Assembly (NCBI GenBank): GCA_014302835.1 | Contig: CP060294.1 | Location: forward strand, 4,179,067 to 4,243,066 | DNA: 64,000 nucleotides | DNA from: Pedobacter sp. PAMC26386 | Lineage (GTDB): Bacteria; Bacteroidota; Bacteroidia; Sphingobacteriales; Sphingobacteriaceae | Direction: 5' to 3' | Shown here: in pieces, positions 44,644-53,739 of the stretch | How positions within the stretch are numbered: position 1 is the stretch's first letter | Layout: each line of letters opens with the position of its first letter | Made by a program: the position numbers and the translations under genes | The notes under the pieces: model-generated | Databases searched by the model: none | What the model saw: the letters and a program-made list of their open reading frames with translations, nothing else | What the model was told of the DNA's origin: nothing

Positions 44644-46284
44644 CTAAGCCAGATACTTCCCGACAATTGGCATCCTCCTCCCGCTTCCAAAAGCCTTAGG
44701 GGAAACCCTCAGAATCGGTGGTGTCTGATATCTTTTAAATTCAGCACCATTCACCATTTTAATAATCCTTTTCACCAGCGCTTCATCATAACCCATTTCA
44801 ATAATAGCTTTCGAGCTTTTCTTCAATTCAATAAACTGAAAAAGAATCGTATCCAGCGTATCATAATCAGGCAATGAATCAGAATCCTTCTGTCCTGGTC
44901 TTAACTCCGCAGAAGGCGGCTTAACGATCGTATTCACTGGAATAACCACCCCGTCTTTATTTATATATTCCGCCAGCTCATAAATCTGAGTTTTATAAAC
45001 ATCTCCAATCACGCCAATTGCACCGCACATATCGCCATATAGCGTCCCGTACCCCACTGCACACTCACTTTTATTAGATGTATTTAATAAAATATACCCA
45101 AACTTATTTGACATAGCCATCACGACAATGCCCCTGCTTCTCGCCTGAATATTTTCTTCTGTTAAATTAAAAGCCTGTCCTTTAAAAGCTAGCGCCATCA
45201 TACTATCAAAAGCATCCGCAGCTTCTGCAATAGAGATAATTTCATGCTGACATCCAAAATTCTCAACCAGATCAAGCGCATCCTTAATAGAATGATCCGA
45301 AGAGTACTTGCTCGGCATCAAAACTGCCATAACATTTTCAGCACCTAAGGCGCAGCAAGCCAATGCGCAAACAATTGCTGAATCAATTCCCCCAGACAAT
45401 CCCAGTACCGCTTTCGAAAAACCAGACTTCACAAAGTAGTCCTTAATCCCTAAAACCAATGCATCGTGGATCTGGGCGATATCAGACATCGGTTTATGCT
45501 CCATGGGCTTATACCCCGCAATCACACTTCCAACAAGCTCATACACCTTTAAATCTTCTTTAAAGTAACCCATTTCATCCAGCATGTTCCCATTCTGATC
45601 AAAGACCATAGAGCCGCCATCAAAAATAAGCTCTGTCTGTGCTCCGATCTGATTCACATATAACAAAGGAAGGCTATACTTCTTAGCGTTATCCGCCAGT
45701 ACGATTCTGCGTTCATCATCATGCTGGTAAGAAAATGGAGAAGCTGCAATATTGATCATCACATCTGGTTTCTCCTGAATTAATGCATCCATAGGATTAG
45801 AAACATACAGTGGATTATTGTTAATATTCCACAGATCCTCACAAATCGTCAACGCGATCTTTGTCCCCATAAAATCTATACACTCAAAAGAGGTAGCGGG
45901 CTCAAAATAACGATACTCATCAAACACATCATAGTTAGGTAATAATGCCTTTCTTGCAATAGACTTGATCTGTTTATCCTGGATAAAATAAGCTGCATTA
46001 TACAAGTCTTTACCCGCAATCTGTTCATTTCTTACTGGCAGCCCAACAATACAGGCGATCCCCGTACAGTGTTCAGCAATCTCTTTCCCCGCATCCTCAC
46101 ATAAAGAAATAAATTCTTCAAACTCAAGGAAATCACGCGGCGGGTAACCACATACAGCCAACTCCGCGAAGACCACAAGATCTGCCCCATCGGCCTTTGC
46201 CAATTTTATATGCTCTATTATTTTCTTTGTGTTATTTTCAAAATTACCAACGTGGTAATTAAGCTGCGCTAATGCTATCTTCAT
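44644..46284 (-). CDS. nadE: Glutamine-dependent NAD+ synthetase
   Basis: This 546-residue two-domain enzyme makes NAD+ from deamido-NAD+ using glutamine. The N-terminal CN-hydrolase glutaminase (1-260) shows its triad: Glu41 (VFAELAVCGYPP), Lys112 (ARKALLPNYDVFDE) and Cys148 (LTICEDLW). The C-terminal synthetase domain has the pyrophosphate loop LSGGIDSA (296-303). Length matches the two-domain bacterial form. The porin-like gene ends 6 bp upstream, so they may be co-transcribed. Confidence 0.97.
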   Translation of the reverse strand: MKIALAQLNYHVGNFENNTKKIIEHIKLAKADGADLVVFAELAVCGYPPRDFLEFEEFISLCEDAGKEIAEHCTGIACIVGLPVRNEQIAGKDLYNAAYFIQDKQIKSIARKALLPNYDVFDEYRYFEPATSFECIDFMGTKIALTICEDLWNINNNPLYVSNPMDALIQEKPDVMINIAASPFSYQHDDERRIVLADNAKKYSLPLLYVNQIGAQTELIFDGGSMVFDQNGNMLDEMGYFKEDLKVYELVGSVIAGYKPMEHKPMSDIAQIHDALVLGIKDYFVKSGFSKAVLGLSGGIDSAIVCALACCALGAENVMAVLMPSKYSSDHSIKDALDLVENFGCQHEIISIAEAADAFDSMMALAFKGQAFNLTEENIQARSRGIVVMAMSNKFGYILLNTSNKSECAVGYGTLYGDMCGAIGVIGDVYKTQIYELAEYINKDGVVIPVNTIVKPPSAELRPGQKDSDSLPDYDTLDTILFQFIELKKSSKAIIEMGYDEALVKRIIKMVNGAEFKRYQTPPILRVSPKAFGSGRRMPIVGKYLA

Positions 46285-46290
46285 AATCTG

Positions 46291-46965
46291 TTAAAAGAAT
46301 ACCCCGAAATTTAAACCTACATAATGATTACGTACCGTTCTGCCTGATGCAGATGATATATCAGTAAACCCATTGTTAAACGTTAATCCCGTAGTTACAC
46401 TGGTGTTTTTTGCCACATCATATTCCAATCCTGCACCAACAATCAGGCCCGCGCGATAAAAGTTAGTATCTTTTTTAATATGCTCGTCTTTTAAAATAGT
46501 TTTTCCGGCAACTGACACATCCTGTCTTGCACCAATGTTGAAACCGTTAGAAAGACCAAATTGTCCATACCAGCGTACATCACCAATTTTCTCCGTTTTC
46601 AACTTTAAAGTTAATGGAATTTCTACGTACTGCATTTTATACTTCAAGTCATATAAGGTCGGATTTGGATAAGCCGACGCATCATAATAAGGACTCGGAT
46701 TAATCTCTGATGTTTTACCGTTTATGCTGGTAATGGTTAACCCTGTGGAGAAGCTATAGTTCTCTGTAAAATTGAAATCAGCTAGTAGACCATAAGTAAA
46801 ACCTAAACTGAATCCATTGCTTTTACCGTTCTCAGGTTTAGCCCAGCCAAAGGTTGGATGTGCCGTTAGGCCTAATCTAAAGCCATAATAAGGTTCAGGA
46901 CCTTGCTGTGCGAAAGCTGTAGCAGTTAAAAATGTCAAGAAGAATGCGGCTATTATTTGTTTCAT
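46291..46965 (-). CDS. Outer-membrane beta-barrel protein, porin/PorT-like
   Basis: The 224-residue product starts at the ATG at 46965 (MKQIIAAFFLTFLTATAFAQQ is the signal peptide; an ATG three codons upstream is possible). The mature part alternates beta-strand-like stretches with aromatic girdle residues (YYGFRLGLTAHPTFGW, VGLNFGVFF) and ends in Phe, as outer-membrane barrels do. It fits the OmpA-like/PorT-like beta-barrel proteins common in Bacteroidota. The function is unknown. nadE follows 6 bp downstream. Confidence 0.85.
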   Translation of the reverse strand: MKQIIAAFFLTFLTATAFAQQGPEPYYGFRLGLTAHPTFGWAKPENGKSNGFSLGFTYGLLADFNFTENYSFSTGLTITSINGKTSEINPSPYYDASAYPNPTLYDLKYKMQYVEIPLTLKLKTEKIGDVRWYGQFGLSNGFNIGARQDVSVAGKTILKDEHIKKDTNFYRAGLIVGAGLEYDVAKNTSVTTGLTFNNGFTDISSASGRTVRNHYVGLNFGVFF

Positions 46966-47077
46966 TTGTATCATATTTGTTTGTAATAAGTGCTGAAGCT
47001 CATCGCAGGCTATATCTGTGTTTTTTTGAACCCGCCTGATGATGGTTTACTCCCCGATCTGTTTATATTTGTTACCA

Positions 47078-48109
47078 ATGAACTATAACGTTAAACATCC
47101 CCAAATCTATCTAATTTTTCTGTGTGTAGTCACTTTTTTTTCCTGCAAACAGGCAGGGAAGCCCAATGTGGATGATATCAGGCTGGATATTAAGATCGAA
47201 AGATTTGACCGGGACTTAGCTGCTGGTCAGCACAAAAAGATAGAGGAAACAGATTTATTTCTACGTAAAAAGTACAATTTCTTTTACGATGATTATATCC
47301 ACAGAATGGTGGGTGACAAAAATTATAGCGATGCGGAGATCTTATCTACTTTATACAAAGATCAGGCCTATACTGATCTGAATGCAGAAGCAGACAGTGT
47401 ATTCAAGGAAATGAAACCAATAGAGCAGGGGCTGACACAGACTTTTAAATACATCAAATATTACTATCCTAAGGTTAAAATTCCACGATTTATAGCTTTC
47501 ATCTCTGGTTTCTCAGTTCAAACCCCTATTGGTGATGGTTATATGGGAATTGGGCTGGATATGTTTTTGGGGAAAGACAGTAAATTTTACCGGGCAATCG
47601 TAAAAAGTGTTCCTTTATATTTATCGAGACGGTTTACTCCTGCGTATGTTGTACCCCGGATCACTGAAACTTTCGCCAGGGAAGAGCTGTTTCCTTCAAA
47701 GGACGAGAGTCATTCTTTACTTGCTAAAATGGTAGAGAACGGAAAAGTCCTGTACTTTATGGACCAGGTATTACCTGAACAAACTCCAGACAGCTTAAAA
47801 ATCGGTTATACAACAAAACAATTAACATGGTGCAAAACTTTTGAAGGAGATATCTGGGCTTATCTGATTGAGAACAATTTGTTATTTGAAACGGACGGTC
47901 AGAAAATACAGATGTATGTAAGTGAAGCTCCATTTACACCTGGTTTAGGTGTGAAAAATGAGTCTGCTCCTAAACTTGGAATATGGATAGGCTGGCAAAT
48001 GGTCAGAAAATATATGGCCGAAAATCCAAAAGTCACGCTACAGGAGCTCATGAATGAACAGGATCCGCAAAAAATATTAAACGGGGCAAAGTATAAACCC
48101 AAAATGTAA
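47078..48109 (+). CDS. gldB: GldB-family lipoprotein
   Basis: This lipoprotein is related to the gliding motility protein GldB. The start at 47078 is preferred over the ATG at 47039, because it gives a normal lipoprotein signal with lipobox TFFSC. The mature protein (343 residues in total) has the family blocks DIRLDIKIERFDRDL, YYYPKVKIPRFIAFISGF and GLDMFLGKDSKFY. GldB relatives occur also in non-gliding Bacteroidota, so motility cannot be inferred. The patatin-like gene begins 4 bp after its stop. Confidence 0.88.
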   Translation: MNYNVKHPQIYLIFLCVVTFFSCKQAGKPNVDDIRLDIKIERFDRDLAAGQHKKIEETDLFLRKKYNFFYDDYIHRMVGDKNYSDAEILSTLYKDQAYTDLNAEADSVFKEMKPIEQGLTQTFKYIKYYYPKVKIPRFIAFISGFSVQTPIGDGYMGIGLDMFLGKDSKFYRAIVKSVPLYLSRRFTPAYVVPRITETFAREELFPSKDESHSLLAKMVENGKVLYFMDQVLPEQTPDSLKIGYTTKQLTWCKTFEGDIWAYLIENNLLFETDGQKIQMYVSEAPFTPGLGVKNESAPKLGIWIGWQMVRKYMAENPKVTLQELMNEQDPQKILNGAKYKPKM

Positions 48110-48113
48110 AAGT

Positions 48114-48907
48114 ATGAGGAAGAAAGTAGGAATTGTTTTATCTGGTGGGGAATCAGGGGAATTGCTCACCTTGGTGTTCTGAAAGCATTAACCAATGCGG
48201 GGATCAAATTCAGTCATATCAGCGGAACAAGTGCAGGCGCAATAGTTGGTGCATTTTATGCCGCAGGGATTGACCCGGAATATGCGTTGGATGTCTTCAT
48301 AAAAACAAAGTTGCTGCGTTTTGTAAGACCTTCTTTAGGAGCACTAGGACTAGTTAGTATTGAACATACAGCACAATTACTGCAAGAATATTTTCCGGAT
48401 AATAAGATAGAGAATTTAAAAATTCCGTTGACCATCGCTGCAACCAATTTTAGTGAAGGCAAACTGGTCTATTTTACGGAGGGACCATTGATTAGAGCTG
48501 TTCAGGCTTCTGCCTGTATCCCGGGAATCTTCAAACCGATTATGATTGATGGACAAATGTATGTAGATGGCGGAATTCTGAATAACTTCCCTATTGAACC
48601 ATTACTGAATACCTGTGATTTTATTATTGGTTCTTCCTGCAATCACCTGAAACCAGTAGATAGTATCACTCATATTACCACTTTAATGTCCAGAGCAGGA
48701 TTGATGTCTGTCAATAAGGATATGGAACAGAAGGCGCCTTTATGCGATCTTTTGATCGAGCCTAAAGGAATGGGCGAAATCAGTACTTTCGATATGAAAA
48801 AAGCAGAAACTGTTTATTGGCTTGCTTATGAGGAAACACTGAAAACTATTCAGCATAGTGAGCCATTCAAAGAATTAATCAAAGAGATCAATTCTCCAGA
48901 TTTATAG
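48114..48907 (+). pseudogene. Patatin-like phospholipase, frameshifted in the glycine loop
   Basis: The start at 48114 encodes MRKKVGIVLSGG, the normal patatin N-terminus, but the frame ends at a TGA at 48180 after 22 codons. From about 48151 the next frame continues as IRGIAHLGVLKAL and runs to 48907 with the nucleophile motif GTSAG and the catalytic Asp in VDGG. One missing base in the run GGTGGGG (48146-48150) explains this: five G would restore SGGGIRG. Either the gene is inactive, or the base is a sequencing or assembly error. It sits 4 bp after gldB, so it is the second gene of that operon. Translated alone, the downstream part lacks the oxyanion loop. Confidence 0.85.
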
Positions 48908-49624
48908 ACCTGTCTGCATAGCAACCAGCTGATCTCCTTCCAATATAGGAATGGTCTGGCAAATATTGGTTTGTAAACAGAATCTAACGTCTTCTTCAAT
49001 ATTCAATGCAACCATACGGTGGCTGTGAGACGATTTGTGAATATAAGCTCTTAGGTCATTTTTAGCAAGCAGATAAAGATCCTCCGCGGCCACGCTTGCA
49101 TCATCATAATGAGTGAAACCCTGGCGGAGCTGGTTCACTACAGCACCTGCAAAAATGGTATCCTCCAGGTTGAACTGGTCTTTCCATCCTGCACAAAGCA
49201 ACAATACATCTTTCTCCTGCGTTTTTAACCAGTTACATAGGGCCTCTAAATTTAAAAATGCTCCTATTACAACCTGGTTCGCTCTTTTACGCGCTAAATG
49301 AAGCGCTTTAGTACCGTTAGTAGTGGTCAGTACAATTGTTTTACCTGCTACCTTTTCTGCAGTATAGGAAAACGGGGAATTACCGAAGTCATATCCTTCA
49401 ACTACTTCCCCGTTTCGCTCTGCTGCCAGCAAATAGCCCTTACCTGCGTATTTCATGCATTCTTCTACCTGAGCTACCGGAATAATTGCCTGTGCGCCAT
49501 TGTCTATTCCATAAACAATGGAAGAGGTTGCTCTTAAAATATCTATAACCACTACAATACTATTTTCAATAGTGTACAAATCGATAAGGGCAGGCGTTAA
49601 ACAGACTTCTATCTTTCTTTGCAT
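48902..49624 (-). CDS. comB: 2-phosphosulfolactate phosphatase family protein
   Basis: This 240-residue protein matches ComB: VVVIDILRATSSI near the start, LTTTNGTKALHLA in the middle and LLCAGWKDQFNLEDTIFAGAV with the LED metal motif. ComB removes phosphate from 2-phosphosulfolactate in coenzyme M type pathways, but it is widespread in bacteria without them, so the true substrate is uncertain. It overlaps the end of the patatin gene by 6 bp on the opposite strand. gcvT lies just upstream. Confidence 0.9.
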   Translation of the reverse strand: MQRKIEVCLTPALIDLYTIENSIVVVIDILRATSSIVYGIDNGAQAIIPVAQVEECMKYAGKGYLLAAERNGEVVEGYDFGNSPFSYTAEKVAGKTIVLTTTNGTKALHLARKRANQVVIGAFLNLEALCNWLKTQEKDVLLLCAGWKDQFNLEDTIFAGAVVNQLRQGFTHYDDASVAAEDLYLLAKNDLRAYIHKSSHSHRMVALNIEEDVRFCLQTNICQTIPILEGDQLVAMQTGL

Positions 49625-49642
49625 ATCAGGACGGGCAGCGGA

Positions 49643-50722
49643 TTATTTATAAAAAGGAAACTTTACTACTTTAGCTTTGATTGAGGTGTTACGGATGCTG
49701 ATATAAATCTCAGTATCTTCTTTAGCATATTGTTTAGTTACATAACCCATACCTATTGCTTTTTGCAATGATGGAGATTGTGTTCCTGAAGTTACTTTTC
49801 CGATTACGTTTCCTTCTCCATCAACAATTTCATAGTCATGACGTGGAATACCACGGTCAATCATTTCAAAACCAATCAGGCGACGGTTAACACCAGCTTC
49901 TTTCTCCGCAAGCAAAGCTTCTGAATTGGTGAATGCTTTAGTAAATTTAGTTACCCATCCTAAACCAGCTTCAATTGGAGAAGTGGTATCGTCAATGTCA
50001 TTTCCATATAAACAAAAACCCATTTCTAAACGTAAAGTATCACGTGCACCTAAACCAATTGGTTTAATATTAAATGCTTTTCCTGCTTCAAAAACAGCGT
50101 TCCAAACAGTTTCTGCATGCTCATTATCGCAATACAACTCAAAACCACCAGCACCGGTATAACCAGTTGCAGAAACGATAACGTTATCTACACCAGCAAA
50201 CATGCCTTTAGTAAAAGTATAATATTCCATAGAAGCCAGGTCGATATCAGTTAAGCTCTGCAATGCTTCTGCTGCTTTCGGTCCCTGAACAGCTAATAAA
50301 GATGTTTGATCAGATATGTTGTGCATTTCTACACCCTGTGTATTAAATTTCTGAATCCAGTTCCAGTCTTTTTCTATGTTTGAAGCATTAACAACAAGCA
50401 TATAAGTTTTTTCGTCAATTCTGTAGATCAATAAATCGTCTACGATACCACCGTCTTCATTTGGAAGATAAGCATACTGCACTTTGCCATCGTATAATTT
50501 TGTGGCATCGTTACTGCTTACACGCTGAATCAGGTCCAATGCATTTTCACCCTTAAGGATGAACTCTCCCATGTGGCTTACGTCAAAAACGCCTACGGCT
50601 TTTCTAACTGTAGCATGTTCTGCATTTATGCCTTCGTATTGAACGGGCATATTGTATCCTGCAAATGGAACCATTTTAGCTCCTAATGAAATATGTTTCT
50701 CTGTTAATGCGGTATTATTCAT
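49643..50722 (-). CDS. gcvT: Glycine cleavage system T protein (aminomethyltransferase)
   Basis: This 359-residue folate-dependent enzyme takes the aminomethyl group from the H protein and releases ammonia. Key blocks are MVPFAGYNMPVQY, VGVFDVSHMGEF near the start, GYTGAGGFELYC at about 191 and GLGARDTLRLEMGFCLYGND. Length is normal. comB follows 18 bp downstream and is probably co-transcribed. gcvH and gcvP are not in the window. Confidence 0.96.
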   Translation of the reverse strand: MNNTALTEKHISLGAKMVPFAGYNMPVQYEGINAEHATVRKAVGVFDVSHMGEFILKGENALDLIQRVSSNDATKLYDGKVQYAYLPNEDGGIVDDLLIYRIDEKTYMLVVNASNIEKDWNWIQKFNTQGVEMHNISDQTSLLAVQGPKAAEALQSLTDIDLASMEYYTFTKGMFAGVDNVIVSATGYTGAGGFELYCDNEHAETVWNAVFEAGKAFNIKPIGLGARDTLRLEMGFCLYGNDIDDTTSPIEAGLGWVTKFTKAFTNSEALLAEKEAGVNRRLIGFEMIDRGIPRHDYEIVDGEGNVIGKVTSGTQSPSLQKAIGMGYVTKQYAKEDTEIYISIRNTSIKAKVVKFPFYK

Positions 50723-50763
50723 GCGCTATTGCTCTTAAAATTGAGGGCAAAAGTACATATTTT

Positions 50764-51966
50764 TTATCCATTTACTAAGCGCTCATAGACATTCAGCATC
50801 CTTTGTGAAATTGTAGCCAGGTTATGATCTCTTTCTGCCATTTTACGCGCATTTTCACCAATTTCACGCCACCGGTGCGGATGGGTAATACATTGCAAAA
50901 TACAACGGTAAAATTCATCGGCGGTATCCGCAATCAAAATATCCTTCCCGTTCTCACAGTTCAAACCTTCTGCTGCATAGGTGGTCGCTATGATACATTT
51001 TTTCATCGCCATGCCTTCAATAATTTTCACACGCATTCCACTACCTGATAATAAAGGGACAATCATGATGGCCTTGGAATTCATAAATTCAACGGCATCA
51101 AAAACTTCTCCTTCAACCACAAGGTTATCGGAATCATAATCATAAAAATGCTGTGGCATACTTTTACCCGCAATATAAAACCGAAGTTCAGAACTCAGCT
51201 TTTCTATATCCGGCCAGATCTCATCAAGAAACCATTCCAGGCCTTCTTTATTTGGTCGCCAATCCATTGCGCCCAAATGAAACAGGGTAGGAAAACTGGT
51301 TTTTGACAGGTCAATTGTATATTTATCAAAATCTACGGCTACAGGAAATACTTCTATACCGATCTGGCAGCCAAAACCCAGAATGCTGTGCCGGTCCGGT
51401 TCACTAATCGCAAAAATCTGATGAAAGCGGTTGATCTGTTCCGTCTCATAAACTTTTAATCTGCGGGCAAGAAATTGGAGATACTTACGTCTGGGAGTAA
51501 AACGTTCTGAATTTGCTAAGCGTTCCCATACGTCAAAAACAATATTATGTGCACGGTAGATCAGTTTTGCCTTACTGTTATTTTTAACCACTTCAAGATA
51601 TGGAACGACAAACAATCCCTCAAACTGGATAATATCAAATTCATTTTCACGAAGGATATTTTCCAGCAATTTTGCGGCATCTTCATCATAATACCTGGAA
51701 ACGTTGTAAGATTCATTGGAGAAAATATTGAAAAATGCGCCCCAGAGATTAACTTCTGTATCCAGATCAAAAGAATGAAATTTAATCTGATCATAAACAG
51801 GATCATAGATATCGTCAACGTCTACCCGGTGCTGATTTGTGTTGATACTGAACAAAGTAATCTCTACCCCCAGATTTAGTAATCCTTTCATTGTATTGTA
51901 AACTACAATTGGATAACCACTATTAGGAGGAAAGGGAACTCGATTGCTAAGTATAAGCGTTTTCAA
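50764..51966 (-). CDS. Glycosyltransferase, GT4-like (group 1)
   Basis: This 400-residue enzyme has the two-domain GT-B layout. The start is TTG at 51966. The N-terminal domain opens with LILSNRVPFPPNSGYPIVVY, the glycine loop of this group. The C-terminal domain has FHLGAMDWRPNKEGLEWF and the nucleotide-sugar binding EX7E-like region VPLLSGSGMRVKIIEGMAMKK. No membrane segment is visible, so it would act at the inner face. It heads a minus-strand envelope cluster with GT2 and flippase-like genes; the acceptor is unknown. Confidence 0.88.
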   Translation of the reverse strand: MKTLILSNRVPFPPNSGYPIVVYNTMKGLLNLGVEITLFSINTNQHRVDVDDIYDPVYDQIKFHSFDLDTEVNLWGAFFNIFSNESYNVSRYYDEDAAKLLENILRENEFDIIQFEGLFVVPYLEVVKNNSKAKLIYRAHNIVFDVWERLANSERFTPRRKYLQFLARRLKVYETEQINRFHQIFAISEPDRHSILGFGCQIGIEVFPVAVDFDKYTIDLSKTSFPTLFHLGAMDWRPNKEGLEWFLDEIWPDIEKLSSELRFYIAGKSMPQHFYDYDSDNLVVEGEVFDAVEFMNSKAIMIVPLLSGSGMRVKIIEGMAMKKCIIATTYAAEGLNCENGKDILIADTADEFYRCILQCITHPHRWREIGENARKMAERDHNLATISQRMLNVYERLVNG

Positions 51967-51983
51967 TAAGGTGAAAATACGAA

Positions 51984-52595
51984 TTATCCCGCATTATCAG
52001 TAATGAGAACAATTTCAGGATCACTTATTGCAAAAGTTTTACGGTGATATGGAGTAAGCCCGTGGAGTAAAGCCGCAGAACGGTGAACCTTAGTAGGATA
52101 ACCTTTGTTCTGCTGCCACTGATAAACAGGAAACTGCGCAGACAAATTATCCATGTATTGGTCACGGTGTGTTTTTGCCAATATAGAGGCTGCTGCTATA
52201 TTCAGATACTTACCGTCTCCTTTTACAATACAGCTATGCGGAATTGAAGGATACGTTTTAAAGCGGTTTCCATCAATACTTAAATATCCAGGCTGAACCA
52301 TTAACTGCTCGATCGCTCTGTGCATTGCCAGAAATGAGGCATTAAGAATATTAATTTCGTCTATTTCATTGTTGTCAACCACACCAACTGCCCAGGCTAT
52401 TGCTTCTCTTTCGATCACAGCTCTTAACCCTACCCGTTGTTTATGTGTTAGTTTTTTTGAATCGTTCAGTTCCCCGGCAACAAAGTCGGGTGGCAGAATT
52501 ACAGCTGCTGCATAAACAGGCCCGGCTAAACAACCTCTGCCCGCTTCATCGCAACCGGCTTCTAAAAATTCTTGTTGAAAACAGTTTAATAACAT
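51984..52595 (-). CDS. rnhB: Ribonuclease HII
   Basis: This 203-residue endonuclease removes RNA from RNA/DNA hybrids and misincorporated ribonucleotides. The catalytic DEDD site is visible at DEAGRG (near residue 17), with the remaining acidic residues later. LAGPVYAAAVILP and NILNASFLAMHRAI are family blocks, and the C-terminal block AASILAKTHRD is present. It lies between envelope genes in a compact minus-strand group; the GT4 gene starts 18 bp downstream. Confidence 0.96.
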   Translation of the reverse strand: MLLNCFQQEFLEAGCDEAGRGCLAGPVYAAAVILPPDFVAGELNDSKKLTHKQRVGLRAVIEREAIAWAVGVVDNNEIDEINILNASFLAMHRAIEQLMVQPGYLSIDGNRFKTYPSIPHSCIVKGDGKYLNIAAASILAKTHRDQYMDNLSAQFPVYQWQQNKGYPTKVHRSAALLHGLTPYHRKTFAISDPEIVLITDNAG

Positions 52596-52629
52596 ATGGT
52601 GTAAAGTTAAGCGTTTTTTAGGATTGATG

Positions 52630-53739
52630 TTAAACCAGTGTTCCGGGAGATTTTACTTTGAAAGCATCACTCAAACCGATTGCCATCAGATTAAAGGCAT
52701 AAACAGTCAGCATAATTGCCATCCCGGGTAAAATAGCGAGATATGCCGCATCCATTACAATATATCCGTAGTTTTCCTTAATCATACTTCCCCAGCTGGG
52801 CATTGGAGGCTGTGCACCGAAACCTAAAAAACTCAGTCCTGTTTCTAGCAGGATAGCAGAGGCAAAATTAGCAGAAGCAATGACCAGTACTGGGCCTGCA
52901 ATATTAGGCAGAATATGACGGGTCAGGATACGAAAAGTTGAAAAGCCTAATGCCCGGGCTGCCTCTACAAATTCAGCTTCTTTAAGGGCCATAACCTGCC
53001 CGCGGACTAATCTTGACACGTCTACCCAGGTTGATAAACCTACGGCTATAAAGATTTGCCAGAAACCTTTTCCTAATGCAAAAGAAATCGCAATAACGAG
53101 TAACAGAGATGGAAGTGACCAGATTACATTCATGAGCCAACTGATTACAGCGTCAGTCATGCCACCAAAATAACCTGCCATCGCCCCCAGGCTCAGCCCT
53201 ATACTCATAGAAATCAGTACAGCCAGTAAACCGACAGACAGAGAAACACGGATGCCCAGAATCAAACGGCTTAACAGATCACGTCCATAGCCATCTGTAC
53301 CCAACCAAAAGGTTTGCTGATAAATATTCTCCTTAAGATATTTTTGATGATCAGCAGGAAGCGTTAAACTGCTTTCTGAAGCTTCTTCATCGTCTCCGAT
53401 GTATTCTTTGACCAATAGTTTATTTCCTGCAATTCTGTAACCGGTAATCGGGGTGCTTTTGAATTCAGCCTCCTGTCCAAATAACATTTTCTCCAGAAAA
53501 CTGACCTTTTTGAAATCCTGATTACGGCTGATGACTAAGAATTGAAATGACCTGCCGGGTTTCTTATTACTCAACTGCAAATGCATCGTATTTGCCATAG
53601 GTGTCTGATCTGGCGTAATCAGATAGCCTAAAATGCCCATCAGCAATAATAACAGAATAAATAGTAGTCCTCCAACAGCAGGTTTGTTTCGCCGAAACCT
53701 GGCCCATATTCTTTGTGCAGGACTATTTATCTTCTCCAT
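52630..53739 (-). CDS. ABC transporter permease, OppC/DppC-like
   Basis: This 369-residue inner-membrane permease belongs to the dipeptide/oligopeptide type. After an N-terminal membrane segment (about 20-40) comes an approximately 80-residue extracytoplasmic insert (about 45-130) before the usual LGTDGYGRDLLSRLILGIRVSL block. The EAA loop that docks the ATPase is EAARALGFSTFRILTRHILPN (about 260-280). Five further membrane segments follow. No ATPase or binding protein lies beside it. Its start overlaps the stop of the GT2 gene (TAATG). Confidence 0.9.
   Translation of the reverse strand: MEKINSPAQRIWARFRRNKPAVGGLLFILLLLLMGILGYLITPDQTPMANTMHLQLSNKKPGRSFQFLVISRNQDFKKVSFLEKMLFGQEAEFKSTPITGYRIAGNKLLVKEYIGDDEEASESSLTLPADHQKYLKENIYQQTFWLGTDGYGRDLLSRLILGIRVSLSVGLLAVLISMSIGLSLGAMAGYFGGMTDAVISWLMNVIWSLPSLLLVIAISFALGKGFWQIFIAVGLSTWVDVSRLVRGQVMALKEAEFVEAARALGFSTFRILTRHILPNIAGPVLVIASANFASAILLETGLSFLGFGAQPPMPSWGSMIKENYGYIVMDAAYLAILPGMAIMLTVYAFNLMAIGLSDAFKVKSPGTLV

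Noticed and set aside
44605..44877. Open frame of 90 codons after the HxlR gene
   Set aside because: It is antisense to the conserved C-terminal half of nadE.
47064..47071. TATATTTG as promoter of gldB
   Set aside because: It fits the -7 consensus but lies only 6 bp before the preferred ATG and has no TTTG at the right distance, so it may be chance.
47078..48109. Gliding motility locus
   Set aside because: A GldB-type lipoprotein alone does not show gliding; no other gld or spr genes are in the window.
48141..48182. Programmed frameshift in the patatin gene
   Set aside because: GGT GGG is not a slippery pair for -1 re-pairing (UGG would be needed), so a deletion or sequencing error is more likely.
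48902..49624. Coenzyme M or sulfolactate pathway
   Set aside because: Only comB is present and it occurs widely without that pathway; no other genes of it are seen.
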